Assembly (NCBI GenBank): GCA_017303555.1
Contig: JAFLCN010000008.1
Location: 1-64,000, forward strand
DNA from: Planctomycetota bacterium
GTDB taxonomy: Bacteria > Planctomycetota > Phycisphaerae > Phycisphaerales > UBA1924
Reading direction: 5' to 3'
Length of the DNA: 64,000 nucleotides
Part shown: positions 40,009 through 48,945 of the stretch, in pieces
Position numbering within the stretch: position 1 is the stretch's first letter
Layout of the letters: every line of letters begins with the position of its first letter
Position numbers and translations under genes: made by a program
The notes under the pieces: model-generated
Database searches by the model: none
Told to the model about the DNA's origin: nothing
Seen by the model: the letters and a program-made list of their open reading frames with translations, nothing else

Positions 40009-42873
40009 ATGGGAACGGTGACGAGCGGAACCGGAATTTTCAGCGGCATCGACAGCGCATCGATCATCAGCCAGTTGCTCGCGGTGGATGCGCGCCCGAA
40101 GGTTGTCATCCAGCAGCGAGTCGCTCAGTTGCAGGGGCAGACAGCGGCGCTCCTGGGCATCAACTCCAAGCTCTCGGCGCTCCGCACCGCGGTCGAGAAG
40201 TTCCGCACGGCCAACCCCTTCGACAACAACGCCGCCACTTCCGGCGACGACAAGGTGATCGGCGCGAGCGCCAGCATCACGGCGGCCGCCGGCACGTATT
40301 CGTTCCTGGTGGATCGCCTTGTCAGCTCGCAGCAGCTCCTGAGCAAGGGCTTCGCCGACAAGACGACCACGGCGCTAGGCGCTGGGACGATCTCTCTCGT
40401 TTCGGCGAAGTCGAGGCTCGATGGCGACACGGCGCTCGCGGATCTGAACGACGGCGCGGGGGTGAACCGGGGCAAGATCGTCCTCACCGATTCGGCGGGG
40501 ACGAGCCAGACAGTTGATCTGACAAAGGCCGCGTACGTGAGCGATGTGCTCGACGCGATCAACAACAACGGCAACGCGAAGGTGACGGCGAAGGTCGTGG
40601 ACGACAAGATTGTCCTGACCGACGGCGCCGGTGGAGGAGGGCAGCTCCGTGTGACGGAATCGACCGGCACGACGGCGGCCTCGCTCGGAATCCTCGGCCA
40701 GGCGACCGGGACGATCACCGGCGGTTCGCTGCGGAAAATCTCGAGCACCACGCTGCTCGCATCGCTGAACGACGGTCGGGGACTGAATCTCTCCAACGTC
40801 TCGGGTCCGGGCCGGTCGGATCTGACGCTGAAGATTGATCGGGGCGGCGTGGTCACCACGGTTCCGGTGAACCTGGGCGAAGTGAAGCCGGACGACAAGG
40901 TGCTCGAGGGTCCGGTCTCGACGGTCGGTCAGGCGTTGAAGCGGATCAACGATGCGATCGCCGCGAAGGGCTTGACCGGCGTGACGGCGTCGCTCGATGC
41001 CGATGGCAAGCGCTTGAAGATTGTGGACGGCTCGAACGGGACGATCACGACGGAAGAAGTGGGGAGCGGCACCGCGGCGCGCGATCTCGGGCTCCTCGGC
41101 AGCGCGACCGGAACGCTGACGGGCACGCGGATCGCGAGCGGGATCAACACGACGCTCGCGTCGAGCCTGAACGGCGGGACGGGCATCGCCGGCGATGGCA
41201 ACATCGACTTCATCCTGGGCGATCTGTCGAGCTTCTCGGTTTCGATCGACAAGGGCGCGACGCTGACGGAGATCGCGGCGCAGATCGAGGCCGCGTCGGT
41301 TTCGGCCGGGCAGAAACGGGTTTCGGTGGGCCTGAGCGAGAACGGGCTGAGCCTGGTGGTCAAAGACCTCGTCGGAGGCGGCGGGGGGCTGACGATCGGC
41401 GGGACGCCGGGATCGGACACCGCCGCGTCTCTTGGAATCTCGGCGGGCGCGGTCGCGAGCGGCATCGTGAACGGCAAGGACCTCGGGCGTGCCGTGATCG
41501 GAACGGGAACGCCGCTGGCGAGCCTCGTCGCGGGCGGATCGTTCTCGGCGGGGACGATGCGGATCACGGACGCCTCGGGCACGGTGAAGACCGTTTCGTA
41601 CGACCCGACGCTGAACAAGACGGTGGGCGATCTGATGAACCAGATCAACAGCGCCGGGCTCGCCGTGAAGGCATCGATCAACGCGACCGGCGACGGCATC
41701 CTTATCACGGACACATCGAACCTGGGCGCGGGCGGGTCGAAGATCAAGGTGGAAGACACCAAGGGCACGATGGCCAAGGACCTGTCGATCGCGGGGACCG
41801 CGGGCGGCACGGGCGCGGACAACAAGATCGACGGCACCGGACGCAAGACGATCACGCTCACCGCGACGGACACGCTTCAGAACCTCGTGGACAAGATCAA
41901 CGCGAGCGGGGGAAGCGTGAAGGCCGCGATCGTGCAGACGGGTTCGGGCGTGACGCCGTACCAGCTCAGCCTGTTCAGCGGCACCTCCGGGCGCGACGGG
42001 AGGTTCGTGGTCGATTCCTCGGCGCTCGAGCTCGGCTTGAAGACGTTGGATGCGGGCGAGAACGCGAAGGTGTTCTACGGCGGCAGCGACGTCTCGAAGG
42101 CGGTGCTCTTGACCAGTTCGAGCAACACGCTCGACAACGTCGTCTCGGGCGTGAAGATCGATCTGAAAGGAACGAGCACGAGTGTTGTGAACGTCAGCGT
42201 CCAGCGCGACAGCGCGGGGCTGGAGAAATCGCTGAGCGACATGGCCGACGCCTTCAACGGCGTGATCTCGAGCATCAACGCGCAGAGCGGCTACGACGCC
42301 GATACAAAGAAAGCCGGGCCGCTCCTCGGTGATTCGACGGCGCTCAGCCTCCGGAGCCAGCTCTTCAGCATCATCCAGAGCACGCCGCAGGGCGTGAGCG
42401 GCAAGTACCAGTCGCTCGCCCAGGTCGGCTTCAAGGTGGGGACCGGCGGCACGATCAGCTTCGACAAAGATGCATTCCGCGCCGCCATGGCCGAAGACCC
42501 GGCCTCGGTGAAGGCGTTGCTCTCGGCTCGCGTCGTCGATGCCAGTTCTGCGAACGAAACGACGATCAGCGAGGGCGACGATCCGAAGATCACCGTGAAG
42601 AACACCAGCGGGAAACTGACGTTCACCCAGCTCGGGCTCGCGGGCAAGCTCGAGGAGTTTGTGAAGGGGATGCTCGATTCGGTGAGCGGCACCCTGACGC
42701 TCCGCAAGAAGACGCTGGACGACCAGGTGACGGCCCAGAACACCCGGATGGCGGCGATCGACAAGCAGCTCGAGGCCAAGCGCGTCGTCCTTCAGGCCCA
42801 GTTCCTGCGGATGGAGCAGTCGATCGGAATGCTGCAGCAGCAGCAGTCGGCCCTCAGCGGGCTCAGCGGCTAA
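40009..42873 (+). CDS. fliD: Flagellar hook-associated protein 2 (filament cap)
   Basis: 954 residues from ATG 40009. FliD caps the growing filament and helps flagellin fold in. The N-terminal signature is FSGIDSASIISQLLAVDA, with helical coiled coil behind it (LQGQTAALLGINSKLSALRT). The C-terminus has LEKSLSDMADAFNGVISSIN and a terminal helix QFLRMEQSIGMLQQQQSALS. It is about twice the length of a typical FliD. The extra middle carries several beta-rich units with the flagellin_IN motif (for example TLTEIAAQIEAASV and TVGDLMNQINSAGLAVKASI), probably extra cap domains. Followed by fliS. Confidence 0.9.
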   Translation: MGTVTSGTGIFSGIDSASIISQLLAVDARPKVVIQQRVAQLQGQTAALLGINSKLSALRTAVEKFRTANPFDNNAATSGDDKVIGASASITAAAGTYSFLVDRLVSSQQLLSKGFADKTTTALGAGTISLVSAKSRLDGDTALADLNDGAGVNRGKIVLTDSAGTSQTVDLTKAAYVSDVLDAINNNGNAKVTAKVVDDKIVLTDGAGGGGQLRVTESTGTTAASLGILGQATGTITGGSLRKISSTTLLASLNDGRGLNLSNVSGPGRSDLTLKIDRGGVVTTVPVNLGEVKPDDKVLEGPVSTVGQALKRINDAIAAKGLTGVTASLDADGKRLKIVDGSNGTITTEEVGSGTAARDLGLLGSATGTLTGTRIASGINTTLASSLNGGTGIAGDGNIDFILGDLSSFSVSIDKGATLTEIAAQIEAASVSAGQKRVSVGLSENGLSLVVKDLVGGGGGLTIGGTPGSDTAASLGISAGAVASGIVNGKDLGRAVIGTGTPLASLVAGGSFSAGTMRITDASGTVKTVSYDPTLNKTVGDLMNQINSAGLAVKASINATGDGILITDTSNLGAGGSKIKVEDTKGTMAKDLSIAGTAGGTGADNKIDGTGRKTITLTATDTLQNLVDKINASGGSVKAAIVQTGSGVTPYQLSLFSGTSGRDGRFVVDSSALELGLKTLDAGENAKVFYGGSDVSKAVLLTSSSNTLDNVVSGVKIDLKGTSTSVVNVSVQRDSAGLEKSLSDMADAFNGVISSINAQSGYDADTKKAGPLLGDSTALSLRSQLFSIIQSTPQGVSGKYQSLAQVGFKVGTGGTISFDKDAFRAAMAEDPASVKALLSARVVDASSANETTISEGDDPKITVKNTSGKLTFTQLGLAGKLEEFVKGMLDSVSGTLTLRKKTLDDQVTAQNTRMAAIDKQLEAKRVVLQAQFLRMEQSIGMLQQQQSALSGLSG

Positions 42874-42922
42874 AGCGCGATGGGCTGAAGTCGGTCGATT
42901 CCGGAGTCGATAAGAGCGGACA

Positions 42923-43384
42923 ATGAGCGCCCTGACACACACCGCCAATACGTACCTGCGGACCCGGGTCATGACGGCCTCGCGGGAGGAGCTGCGCCTG
43001 CTTCTGCTGGAGGGGGCGATCAAGTTTGCGACGCAGGCGCGAGAAGGCCTTCTGGCGAGGAACTTCGAGCAGGTCTTCACCGGCACGGACAACGCGCGGA
43101 ACATCATCGTCGAGCTGATCACCAGTGTGCAGAGCGCGCCGAACCCGGAGCTGGCCGAGAAGGTCCGTTCGCTCTACACCTTCTTCTACGTCCGTCTGAC
43201 CGAGGCGAGCTTCGAGAAGAGCCTCGAAAAGTTCGAGGAGATCATCGGCCTGCTCGAATACGAGCGCGAGACGTGGGTGATGCTGATGAATAAGGTCGCT
43301 TCGGAAAAGACGAATGAGTCTCCGGAGTTGACCGATCTTGCGCCGCAGACTGGGTCGGGCGCACCGTTCAGCGTCGAGGGTTGA
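42923..43384 (+). CDS. fliS: Flagellar secretion chaperone FliS
   Basis: 153 residues from ATG 42923. FliS binds the C-terminus of flagellin and keeps it export-ready. Family residues are ANTYLRTRVMTASREELRLL, LLEGAIKFATQAREGL and ARNIIVELITSV with KFEEIIGLLEYERETWVML. The C-terminal 25 residues are disordered. Fifty bases after fliD and followed by a hairpin, so fliD-fliS form a short operon. Confidence 0.93.
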   Translation: MSALTHTANTYLRTRVMTASREELRLLLLEGAIKFATQAREGLLARNFEQVFTGTDNARNIIVELITSVQSAPNPELAEKVRSLYTFFYVRLTEASFEKSLEKFEEIIGLLEYERETWVMLMNKVASEKTNESPELTDLAPQTGSGAPFSVEG

Positions 43385-43410
43385 CCGCGGAACTTCGGCG
43401 CATCACCGCC

Positions 43411-43452
43411 ACAACAAAAAGAAAACAGGGGCTCTCCCCTTGAGAGCCCCTG
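43411..43452 (-). terminator. Intrinsic terminator of the GC-dockerin protein gene
   Basis: 10-bp perfect stem (43426-43435 with 43443-43452) and a 7-nt loop. Read on the minus strand it is followed by TTTTCTTTTTGTTG. It lies 51 bp downstream of the stop of the gene at 43503-45731 and could also end the fliS transcript from the other side. Confidence 0.85.
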
Positions 43453-43502
43453 GCAACGTGACTTCATTGTCCGCACCACCGGCACACGAGGCGGTGCGTC
43501 GG

Positions 43503-45731
43503 TCAGAAGCAGACCAACGCGTCGTACGCCGTAGCGAAGACGCTGAAATCGCCGTCGTCGGTCATGCCGTCATTGCCGCCGTCGATGTCGCCGGAGATGT
43601 TGAGAAGGTCTCCGTAGAACTTGGCGAAGAACGCGAAGTCGGCATCGTCCACTCCTCCGTCGCCGTTGAAGTCCGCCGGGCAGCCGACGGTCGGGCCACG
43701 GTTGTCGCTGGTGACGGTGATCACAGCCGTGAGCGAGCTGCCACGAGTGCTGCGTGCACCCCAGCGACTGGCTGCGAAGAGCGCATCGCCCATGGTGGTG
43801 GCGAGGTAGTACTGATCGCTACCAAGGGTCGAACCGTTCTGGTTGTTCCGGGGCAGGCCGAGTGTGGCCTGATCCGGATCGAGTGGGACTTGGCCTCGGC
43901 TTGGTGCGGTTCCGTAGGAGAGCTGTGCAAACGTTCCGCCGCAGCCGTAAGGGCCGTCACCGCCTCCCGGGTTGCCGTTGTAACCGGTACCCGAGTAGCT
44001 GATGCTGGTGCCGTTCGCGAGGCTGCCGTTGTTGTTGTAGAGCGCGAAGTTCCACTCACCAACCACGGAAGAGCCCGGCTGGGTGATGTCCATGAACGTG
44101 ACATCGCCGAGCGGCGAATTGTCGCTCTGATTGAACTGGCCCGTTGTCGGCAGCGCGTTGGTCAGAGAGAAACGCACGAAGCTCACGCCTCGGGCACGAA
44201 CGTCCAGATCAGGAGTCGTCTGCGAACCTCCGGTCAGAATTCCAAGATCTGCTCCGGTCGCGAGCGCGGGTGCAACGGCCGGGGGCGCTGCGAGTGTTTT
44301 CTGATTGTTGTTGTTGAAGTTGAGGTTGAATGACTTGGGGCTTCCAGGATCGACCGGGAGTAGATTCCATCCGTCGCCGAACCCCGAGCCCGCGAGCGCG
44401 ACAGCAATGTAATACTCGCCCGCCGGCAGCACGCCTTCTTGACCGGTGTATTGCGCACCGGTGCCCACGCCGGGCCGTCGCGCGACGCCGTAGGACAATT
44501 GGTGATTGTCCAGATCGCTCGGACGCGAGGGATCGGGTCCATCGCCTCGGCCTTCAGAGAAGTCGAAGATGTTGGAATCCGGGGTGTAGAGAGCCAGCGC
44601 CGTCGGCACCGCCGAGCCTTCGGTGTCGATGTCAAGAAAGGTCGTCTGCGCGTAGCTGATCTCGTTGGCGGTATTGAACTTGTACCACTTGATCTTGTTC
44701 GCCGTCGTGAGCACGCCCGAAATCTGCGATTGGCCATCCTGCAGGAATCCGTTGCCTCCGTTGATGTTGGTGGGCACCGGAGGCGGGGGAGGAGGAACCT
44801 CTCCCGCAAGCCCGAAGATGAGGCCGTAGGTGGCACTTTGGCCCGCCAGCGGGGCGCTCATCGCATATCGCAGTTCGCTCGTACCGGAGTTCGTTGCGGT
44901 CGCTTGGCCGGTGAAGACAGCATCGAAGTTGATATCGCGTCCGTACAGCGCGGAAGTGGAACCGACCGAAGCAGGGTTTGATGCCGCGGCGAGCGCAGCC
45001 GGGGTTTGCGGGCCTGTGAAACTTGGCCCGGTGTTGTACGAAGCCGAACCGAGTTGAAAATAGACTCGGGTGAACGTTTTGTTTTCCTGGAAGAGATTTG
45101 TGCTGGTAAGAGGCGCCGTGCCTGGCGTTCCAGGTTCCACAATCGCTGCATCGAGCCAGAGGCCCGTTTCACCGTGGGGGACAAGGGCCGGTGACGGCAG
45201 CAGGAGAAATCCGGTGCGGGTTGAGAAGCCCGGGCAGATTTCGGTCCCCTTCTGAACCGTGACGGTGTAGTACGGAATCGCATTCGGATTGATCATGCTG
45301 GCGCCGACGGCGCCAAAGCCGACAAAATCCGCGTCGCTCTTGCTGTAGAACGAAAACCGCAAGTCAAAGGAAGCGGTCGAGCCGGTGACGCCGATCGCGT
45401 ACGCGAAGCCCGTGAGGGTTCGGGTGCCGGTGTAGCTGCTTCCATACGGTCCGGGATTGAACGAGATGTCTTCGAGAAGGTGCGAGCACAATCCGACTGA
45501 AAATACGCTGTGGACAAACGCCGACGAGATGTTGTCGTACACGATCACGTTGTACGCGCGATCGCCGAATGGACTGTCCGACGGACTTTGATGACGCCAC
45601 GGCAGCGTGTCGTTGAGCGTCTTGTACGGAATCGGCGTGTGCTCGGTCAATGAAAGCTCATCGGCGCCAGCAAACGCGGCGGCGGTGCCGACACTTGCCA
45701 GGAACAGACTCAAACGTATCTTCGTAAGCAT
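43503..45731 (-). CDS. Exported surface protein with GC-type dockerin tail
   Basis: 742 residues. ATG 45731 has AAGGAG upstream and opens a clear signal peptide (MLTKIRLSLFLASVGTAAAF). The mature part is Gly/Ser/Asn/Thr-rich with Pro-rich linkers (EVPPPPPPVP) and beta-rich units including YYIAVALAGSGFGDGWNLLP, which look like pre-peptidase/DVUA-type beta-sandwich domains. The C-terminus has CPADFNGDGGVDDADFAFFA and a second repeat with DDGDFSVFATAYDALVC, the Ca-binding dockerin-like pair of the GC-type. These proteins are secreted and probably attached to the cell surface. Function otherwise unknown. Confidence 0.75.
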   Translation of the reverse strand: MLTKIRLSLFLASVGTAAAFAGADELSLTEHTPIPYKTLNDTLPWRHQSPSDSPFGDRAYNVIVYDNISSAFVHSVFSVGLCSHLLEDISFNPGPYGSSYTGTRTLTGFAYAIGVTGSTASFDLRFSFYSKSDADFVGFGAVGASMINPNAIPYYTVTVQKGTEICPGFSTRTGFLLLPSPALVPHGETGLWLDAAIVEPGTPGTAPLTSTNLFQENKTFTRVYFQLGSASYNTGPSFTGPQTPAALAAASNPASVGSTSALYGRDINFDAVFTGQATATNSGTSELRYAMSAPLAGQSATYGLIFGLAGEVPPPPPPVPTNINGGNGFLQDGQSQISGVLTTANKIKWYKFNTANEISYAQTTFLDIDTEGSAVPTALALYTPDSNIFDFSEGRGDGPDPSRPSDLDNHQLSYGVARRPGVGTGAQYTGQEGVLPAGEYYIAVALAGSGFGDGWNLLPVDPGSPKSFNLNFNNNNQKTLAAPPAVAPALATGADLGILTGGSQTTPDLDVRARGVSFVRFSLTNALPTTGQFNQSDNSPLGDVTFMDITQPGSSVVGEWNFALYNNNGSLANGTSISYSGTGYNGNPGGGDGPYGCGGTFAQLSYGTAPSRGQVPLDPDQATLGLPRNNQNGSTLGSDQYYLATTMGDALFAASRWGARSTRGSSLTAVITVTSDNRGPTVGCPADFNGDGGVDDADFAFFAKFYGDLLNISGDIDGGNDGMTDDGDFSVFATAYDALVCF

Positions 45732-46057
45732 GACGCTGCACTCCTTACACCCACGTGTTGAAATGAAAAGAGAAACACCGGTTTGCAGCCGCGCACGAAC
45801 AGAGTTGCCACCGCGAACCGCCATCGCGGACGCTGCTCGTGAACGACCCAAACGTTGAAGCTCACCGGATACCCGGGATAAGTCCTCTCATACAAGCCTC
45901 TCCGAAACCCTTCGCGCAATCACAACATGCCGCGCGGGTGTGAGCCCGGAGCGCGGATGCGTGAGCGCGATTTCGGAGTCTTGCCGGCGCGGTCGCAGAC
46001 CTTGCAGCCGAATGGCGACAAAAGTAAAGAATGTTCTGATTGGTGTACTCTGCCCCC
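45732..46057. other. Divergent gap between GC-dockerin and oxidoreductase genes
   Basis: 326 bp holding both promoters. I find the AAGGAG ribosome site of the minus-strand gene and AT-rich stretches at 46019-46045 (TAAAGAATG), but no convincing -35/-10 pair, no repeat copy and no ORF with coding character. Confidence 0.45.
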
Positions 46058-47185
46058 ATGACAAGGCTCATTCTGCTGATTCTGGCGGTGCTCGGTGCGG
46101 CGTCTGTAGCGGCTGGCGAAATTGGCTCGGCGCCCGAGAGCGTCCGGCTTTCGAAGGCTTCGGGCCCGCTTCGCGTCGGCGTCGTCGGTCTGGTGCATGG
46201 GCACGTGGAGGGACTCCTTTGGAATGCCTCCAAACGCGACGACATCAAGATCGTCGGGATTTATGAGCCAAACACTGCCCTGTTTGAGCGTTTGGCAGCC
46301 AAGTACAACGTCGATCCTGCGATCCGGTTCGATTCACTCGAAAAGATGCTGGATGAGGCAAAGCCCGAAGCTGTGAGCGTGATGGGCTCGATCCGGGACC
46401 ATCTGCCCGCCGTGGAAGCGTGCGCGCCCAGAGGCATTCATGTGCTGGTGGAGAAGCCCCTCGCATTCTCGAATGCGGACGCCAGAAAGATGGCGGCGCT
46501 CGCCCGGGAACACGGAATTCTGGTGCTGACGAACTACGAAACGAGCTGGTACGCCTCACTGCGGGAAGCCAAACGGATGATTGAATCCGGTGAGATGGCG
46601 CCGATCCGGAAGATGATTTTCCGGCATGGTCACAAGGGGCCAAAGGAGATCGGCTGCACGCCGGAGTTCCTTGCATGGCTGACCGATCCGGAGCAGAACG
46701 GGGGCGGCGCGATTGTGGACTTTGGTTGCTACGGCGCCGTGCTCTCGACGTGGCTGATGAACGGGAGGCGTCCGGCGAGCATCGTGGCGAGTGCCTCGAC
46801 GCTTAAGCCCGATGTCTATCCGAACGTGGACGACGACGCGACGATCGTGCTGACCTACGCCCCGGGAAAGGACGGCTCGGGTGGCGCGACCGCGATCATT
46901 GAAGCCTCCTGGGCTTGGACCCACGACAACAAAGAAGCCGACCTGTACTCGGAAAACCGGAGCATCCACGCGGGTAAATGGGATGAACTCACCATCCGCG
47001 AAGAGAACAAGCCGCCCGCCATGGTCAAGCCCGGCGTGCGCGAGCACGAGAATGAATGGGTGTATCTGCGCAAAGTCGTGCGCGGAGAATGCCCCGTCGA
47101 TCCGCTCTCCAGTCTCGAACTGAATCTGATCGCGGTCGAGATTCTCGATGAGGCACGCGGGCAGGTACGCCGCGAGCCGCGGTGA
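46058..47185 (+). CDS. Gfo/Idh/MocA-family oxidoreductase, exported
   Basis: 375 residues. ATG 46058 starts a signal peptide (MTRLILLILAVLGAASVAAG); GTG 46040 would add six residues. The Rossmann domain shows LRVGVVGLVHGHVEGLLWN, EPNTALFERLAAKYNV and RGIHVLVEKPLAFSNAD, where EKP is the family lysine loop. The C-terminal domain follows with FRHGHKGPKEIGC and FGCYGAVLSTWLMN. Such enzymes oxidise sugars or cyclitols with bound NADP, and exported planctomycete members act in the periplasm. The substrate is unknown. Confidence 0.87.
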   Translation: MTRLILLILAVLGAASVAAGEIGSAPESVRLSKASGPLRVGVVGLVHGHVEGLLWNASKRDDIKIVGIYEPNTALFERLAAKYNVDPAIRFDSLEKMLDEAKPEAVSVMGSIRDHLPAVEACAPRGIHVLVEKPLAFSNADARKMAALAREHGILVLTNYETSWYASLREAKRMIESGEMAPIRKMIFRHGHKGPKEIGCTPEFLAWLTDPEQNGGGAIVDFGCYGAVLSTWLMNGRRPASIVASASTLKPDVYPNVDDDATIVLTYAPGKDGSGGATAIIEASWAWTHDNKEADLYSENRSIHAGKWDELTIREENKPPAMVKPGVREHENEWVYLRKVVRGECPVDPLSSLELNLIAVEILDEARGQVRREPR

Positions 47186-47258
47186 TGCTTCCCCGCACAC
47201 GGTACACTACGGCGCGGCATCGGGTGCATGCCGTCGCATGGTGCTCCCGGAGGCGATC

Positions 47259-48902
47259 GTGAACCAAATTTCCACTGTCCGTTTCTCCCGCGCCGCAAGC
47301 TGGCTTGCCGGCGCAGCGGCTCTCGCCTCGTTCGCGGGGCAGAGCGGCGCGCGACAAGCCCCGATCGAATCGATCGCGAAGCTCGCGTTCACCGCGTCCG
47401 CCCCCGCGCCCGAAATGCCGGACAACGACTACTTCTCCGAAGAAGAACTCGACGATCTGTTCGGACCCATCGCGCTCTACCCCGACGTGCTGCTCTCGGC
47501 GGTGCTCGGTGCCTCGGTCTTCCCCGATCAGGTCTTTGCCGCGGCAACGCTGGTCGCCGGCGGAGCGACACGCGAACAGATCGAGGCGCAGGATTGGGAA
47601 GACCCGGTGAAAGCCGTCGCGCAGGTGCCCGAGGTGGTCGCGATGCTCGCGGCATATCCCGACTGGACAAAGGCGATGGGCTCGGCCTTTCTGACGCAGG
47701 CCCGCGACGTGATGGATTCGATCCAGCGCCTCCGCGCGATCGCGTTCGACAACGGCGTGCTGGAAACTTCGCCCCAGCAGGTTGTCACGGTTCAGCAGGA
47801 AACGCAGAAGATCGTGATCATGCCGGCGAATCCGACGGTCATCTACGTGCCGCAGTACAACCCGAGTGTGGTTTTCGTGCGCGACAATCGCGCCGTGGCC
47901 CGGGCGGGCTGGATCGGCTTTGGAACCGGCATCGCGGTCGGGGCGATTATCTGGGGCGGTTCGTGCAATTGGAACGGCGGGTTCATCGGCTGGGGCCGCG
48001 GCTGGGGATGGGGTGGCTGGGGCAACACGCGCATCAACAACAACGTGAACATCAACGTCAACAACAACGTCAACATCAACCGTCCGGGCGGAAGACCCGA
48101 TCGTCCGGCATTCGACCGGCCCGGCGGACGGCCGCCAGCAGGCTCGGGCAATGCGGGAGGACGACCGGACGCCGGAAGGCCCGGCATCGATCGCCCAGGT
48201 CGGCCGGATATTAATCGTCCGGGCGGAGATCGGCCGGGGATCAATCGGCCGGGTGGCGATCGGCCCTCGATCGATCGGCCCGGCACCGGTCGCCCCGGTA
48301 ATCCATCGGGCATCAACCGACCCGGAAGCGGCAACGCGGGCGGCGTGAATCGTCCGGGCAACCGAGATCGGATCGGACAGGAAGGTTCGCGCTGGCAGCC
48401 GAACACCGGCAACCGTCCGGGCGGCGGGCAGCCGGGCGGCATTGGTGGCGCTGGGGGCAGTCGGCCGAGTGATTGGCGCAACAACGCCGCTCGTCCGGAC
48501 GCTCGTCCGCCTTCAAGCATCGGATCGGGCGCGAATCGCCCGGGCGGCATCAATCGACCGAGCGCGCCATCGAATCCGGGCGTCAACCGTCCAACAACAT
48601 TGCCGGCAAATCGCGCACCGAATACCCCGACCACACGACCCGGCAACACGCCTGTGACACGGGCTCCGAATGTGCAGCCCAACCGTGGTGGAAACGCCGG
48701 GGGCAACCGGGCCAACTCGCCGGCGAGGCCATCGAACCCGACGACCATGCCGAGCGCGGGCGCCGGTACCGGCAATCGGCCGAGCGGATTCAGCGGCGGC
48801 CCGAGCAATGCCGCGGCAGCCCGCGGCGCGGCAAGCCGAAATGCGGGAGGTGGGGGTGCTGGCGCGGGTGGTGGCGGGGGACGGGGTGGACGGGGCGGGT
48901 GA
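47259..48902 (+). CDS. DUF3300 protein with Arg-Pro-Gly-rich tail
   Basis: 547 residues. GTG 47259 is chosen for its GGAGG site (47248-47252); the in-frame codons before it are not family-like. The signal segment is ASWLAGAAALASFAGQSGA. The DUF3300 core spans about residues 55-230 (LFGPIALYPDVLLSAVLGAS, IMPANPTVIYVPQYNPSVVF), with a hydrophobic helix and a Gly/Trp stretch after it. Then come about 260 residues of Asn/Arg/Pro/Gly repeats (NRPGGDRPGINRP, VNINVNNNVNINRP), a disordered, strongly cationic tail. The family role is unknown. It pairs with the DUF2950 gene 43 bp downstream. Confidence 0.83.
   Translation: MNQISTVRFSRAASWLAGAAALASFAGQSGARQAPIESIAKLAFTASAPAPEMPDNDYFSEEELDDLFGPIALYPDVLLSAVLGASVFPDQVFAAATLVAGGATREQIEAQDWEDPVKAVAQVPEVVAMLAAYPDWTKAMGSAFLTQARDVMDSIQRLRAIAFDNGVLETSPQQVVTVQQETQKIVIMPANPTVIYVPQYNPSVVFVRDNRAVARAGWIGFGTGIAVGAIIWGGSCNWNGGFIGWGRGWGWGGWGNTRINNNVNINVNNNVNINRPGGRPDRPAFDRPGGRPPAGSGNAGGRPDAGRPGIDRPGRPDINRPGGDRPGINRPGGDRPSIDRPGTGRPGNPSGINRPGSGNAGGVNRPGNRDRIGQEGSRWQPNTGNRPGGGQPGGIGGAGGSRPSDWRNNAARPDARPPSSIGSGANRPGGINRPSAPSNPGVNRPTTLPANRAPNTPTTRPGNTPVTRAPNVQPNRGGNAGGNRANSPARPSNPTTMPSAGAGTGNRPSGFSGGPSNAAAARGAASRNAGGGGAGAGGGGGRGGRGG
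48050..48760 (+). repeat. Degenerate tandem RPG-coding repeat in the DUF3300 gene
   Basis: Imperfect tandem units of about 18-30 nt such as ATCGGCCGGGTGG encode NRPGG/DRPGG and related motifs. The unit length varies and copies are diverged, so it is a slowly expanding minisatellite-like coding region. Confidence 0.6.
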
Positions 48903-48945
48903 GTAAAAAGTTGGCGAGTGGAACGACGCTTGATTGGGAGCAGCA

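Noticed and set aside
40375..43122. 915-codon minus-strand frame opposite fliD
   Set aside because: High-GC antisense artefact with Arg/Asp/Val-rich composition. FliD is clear on the + strand.
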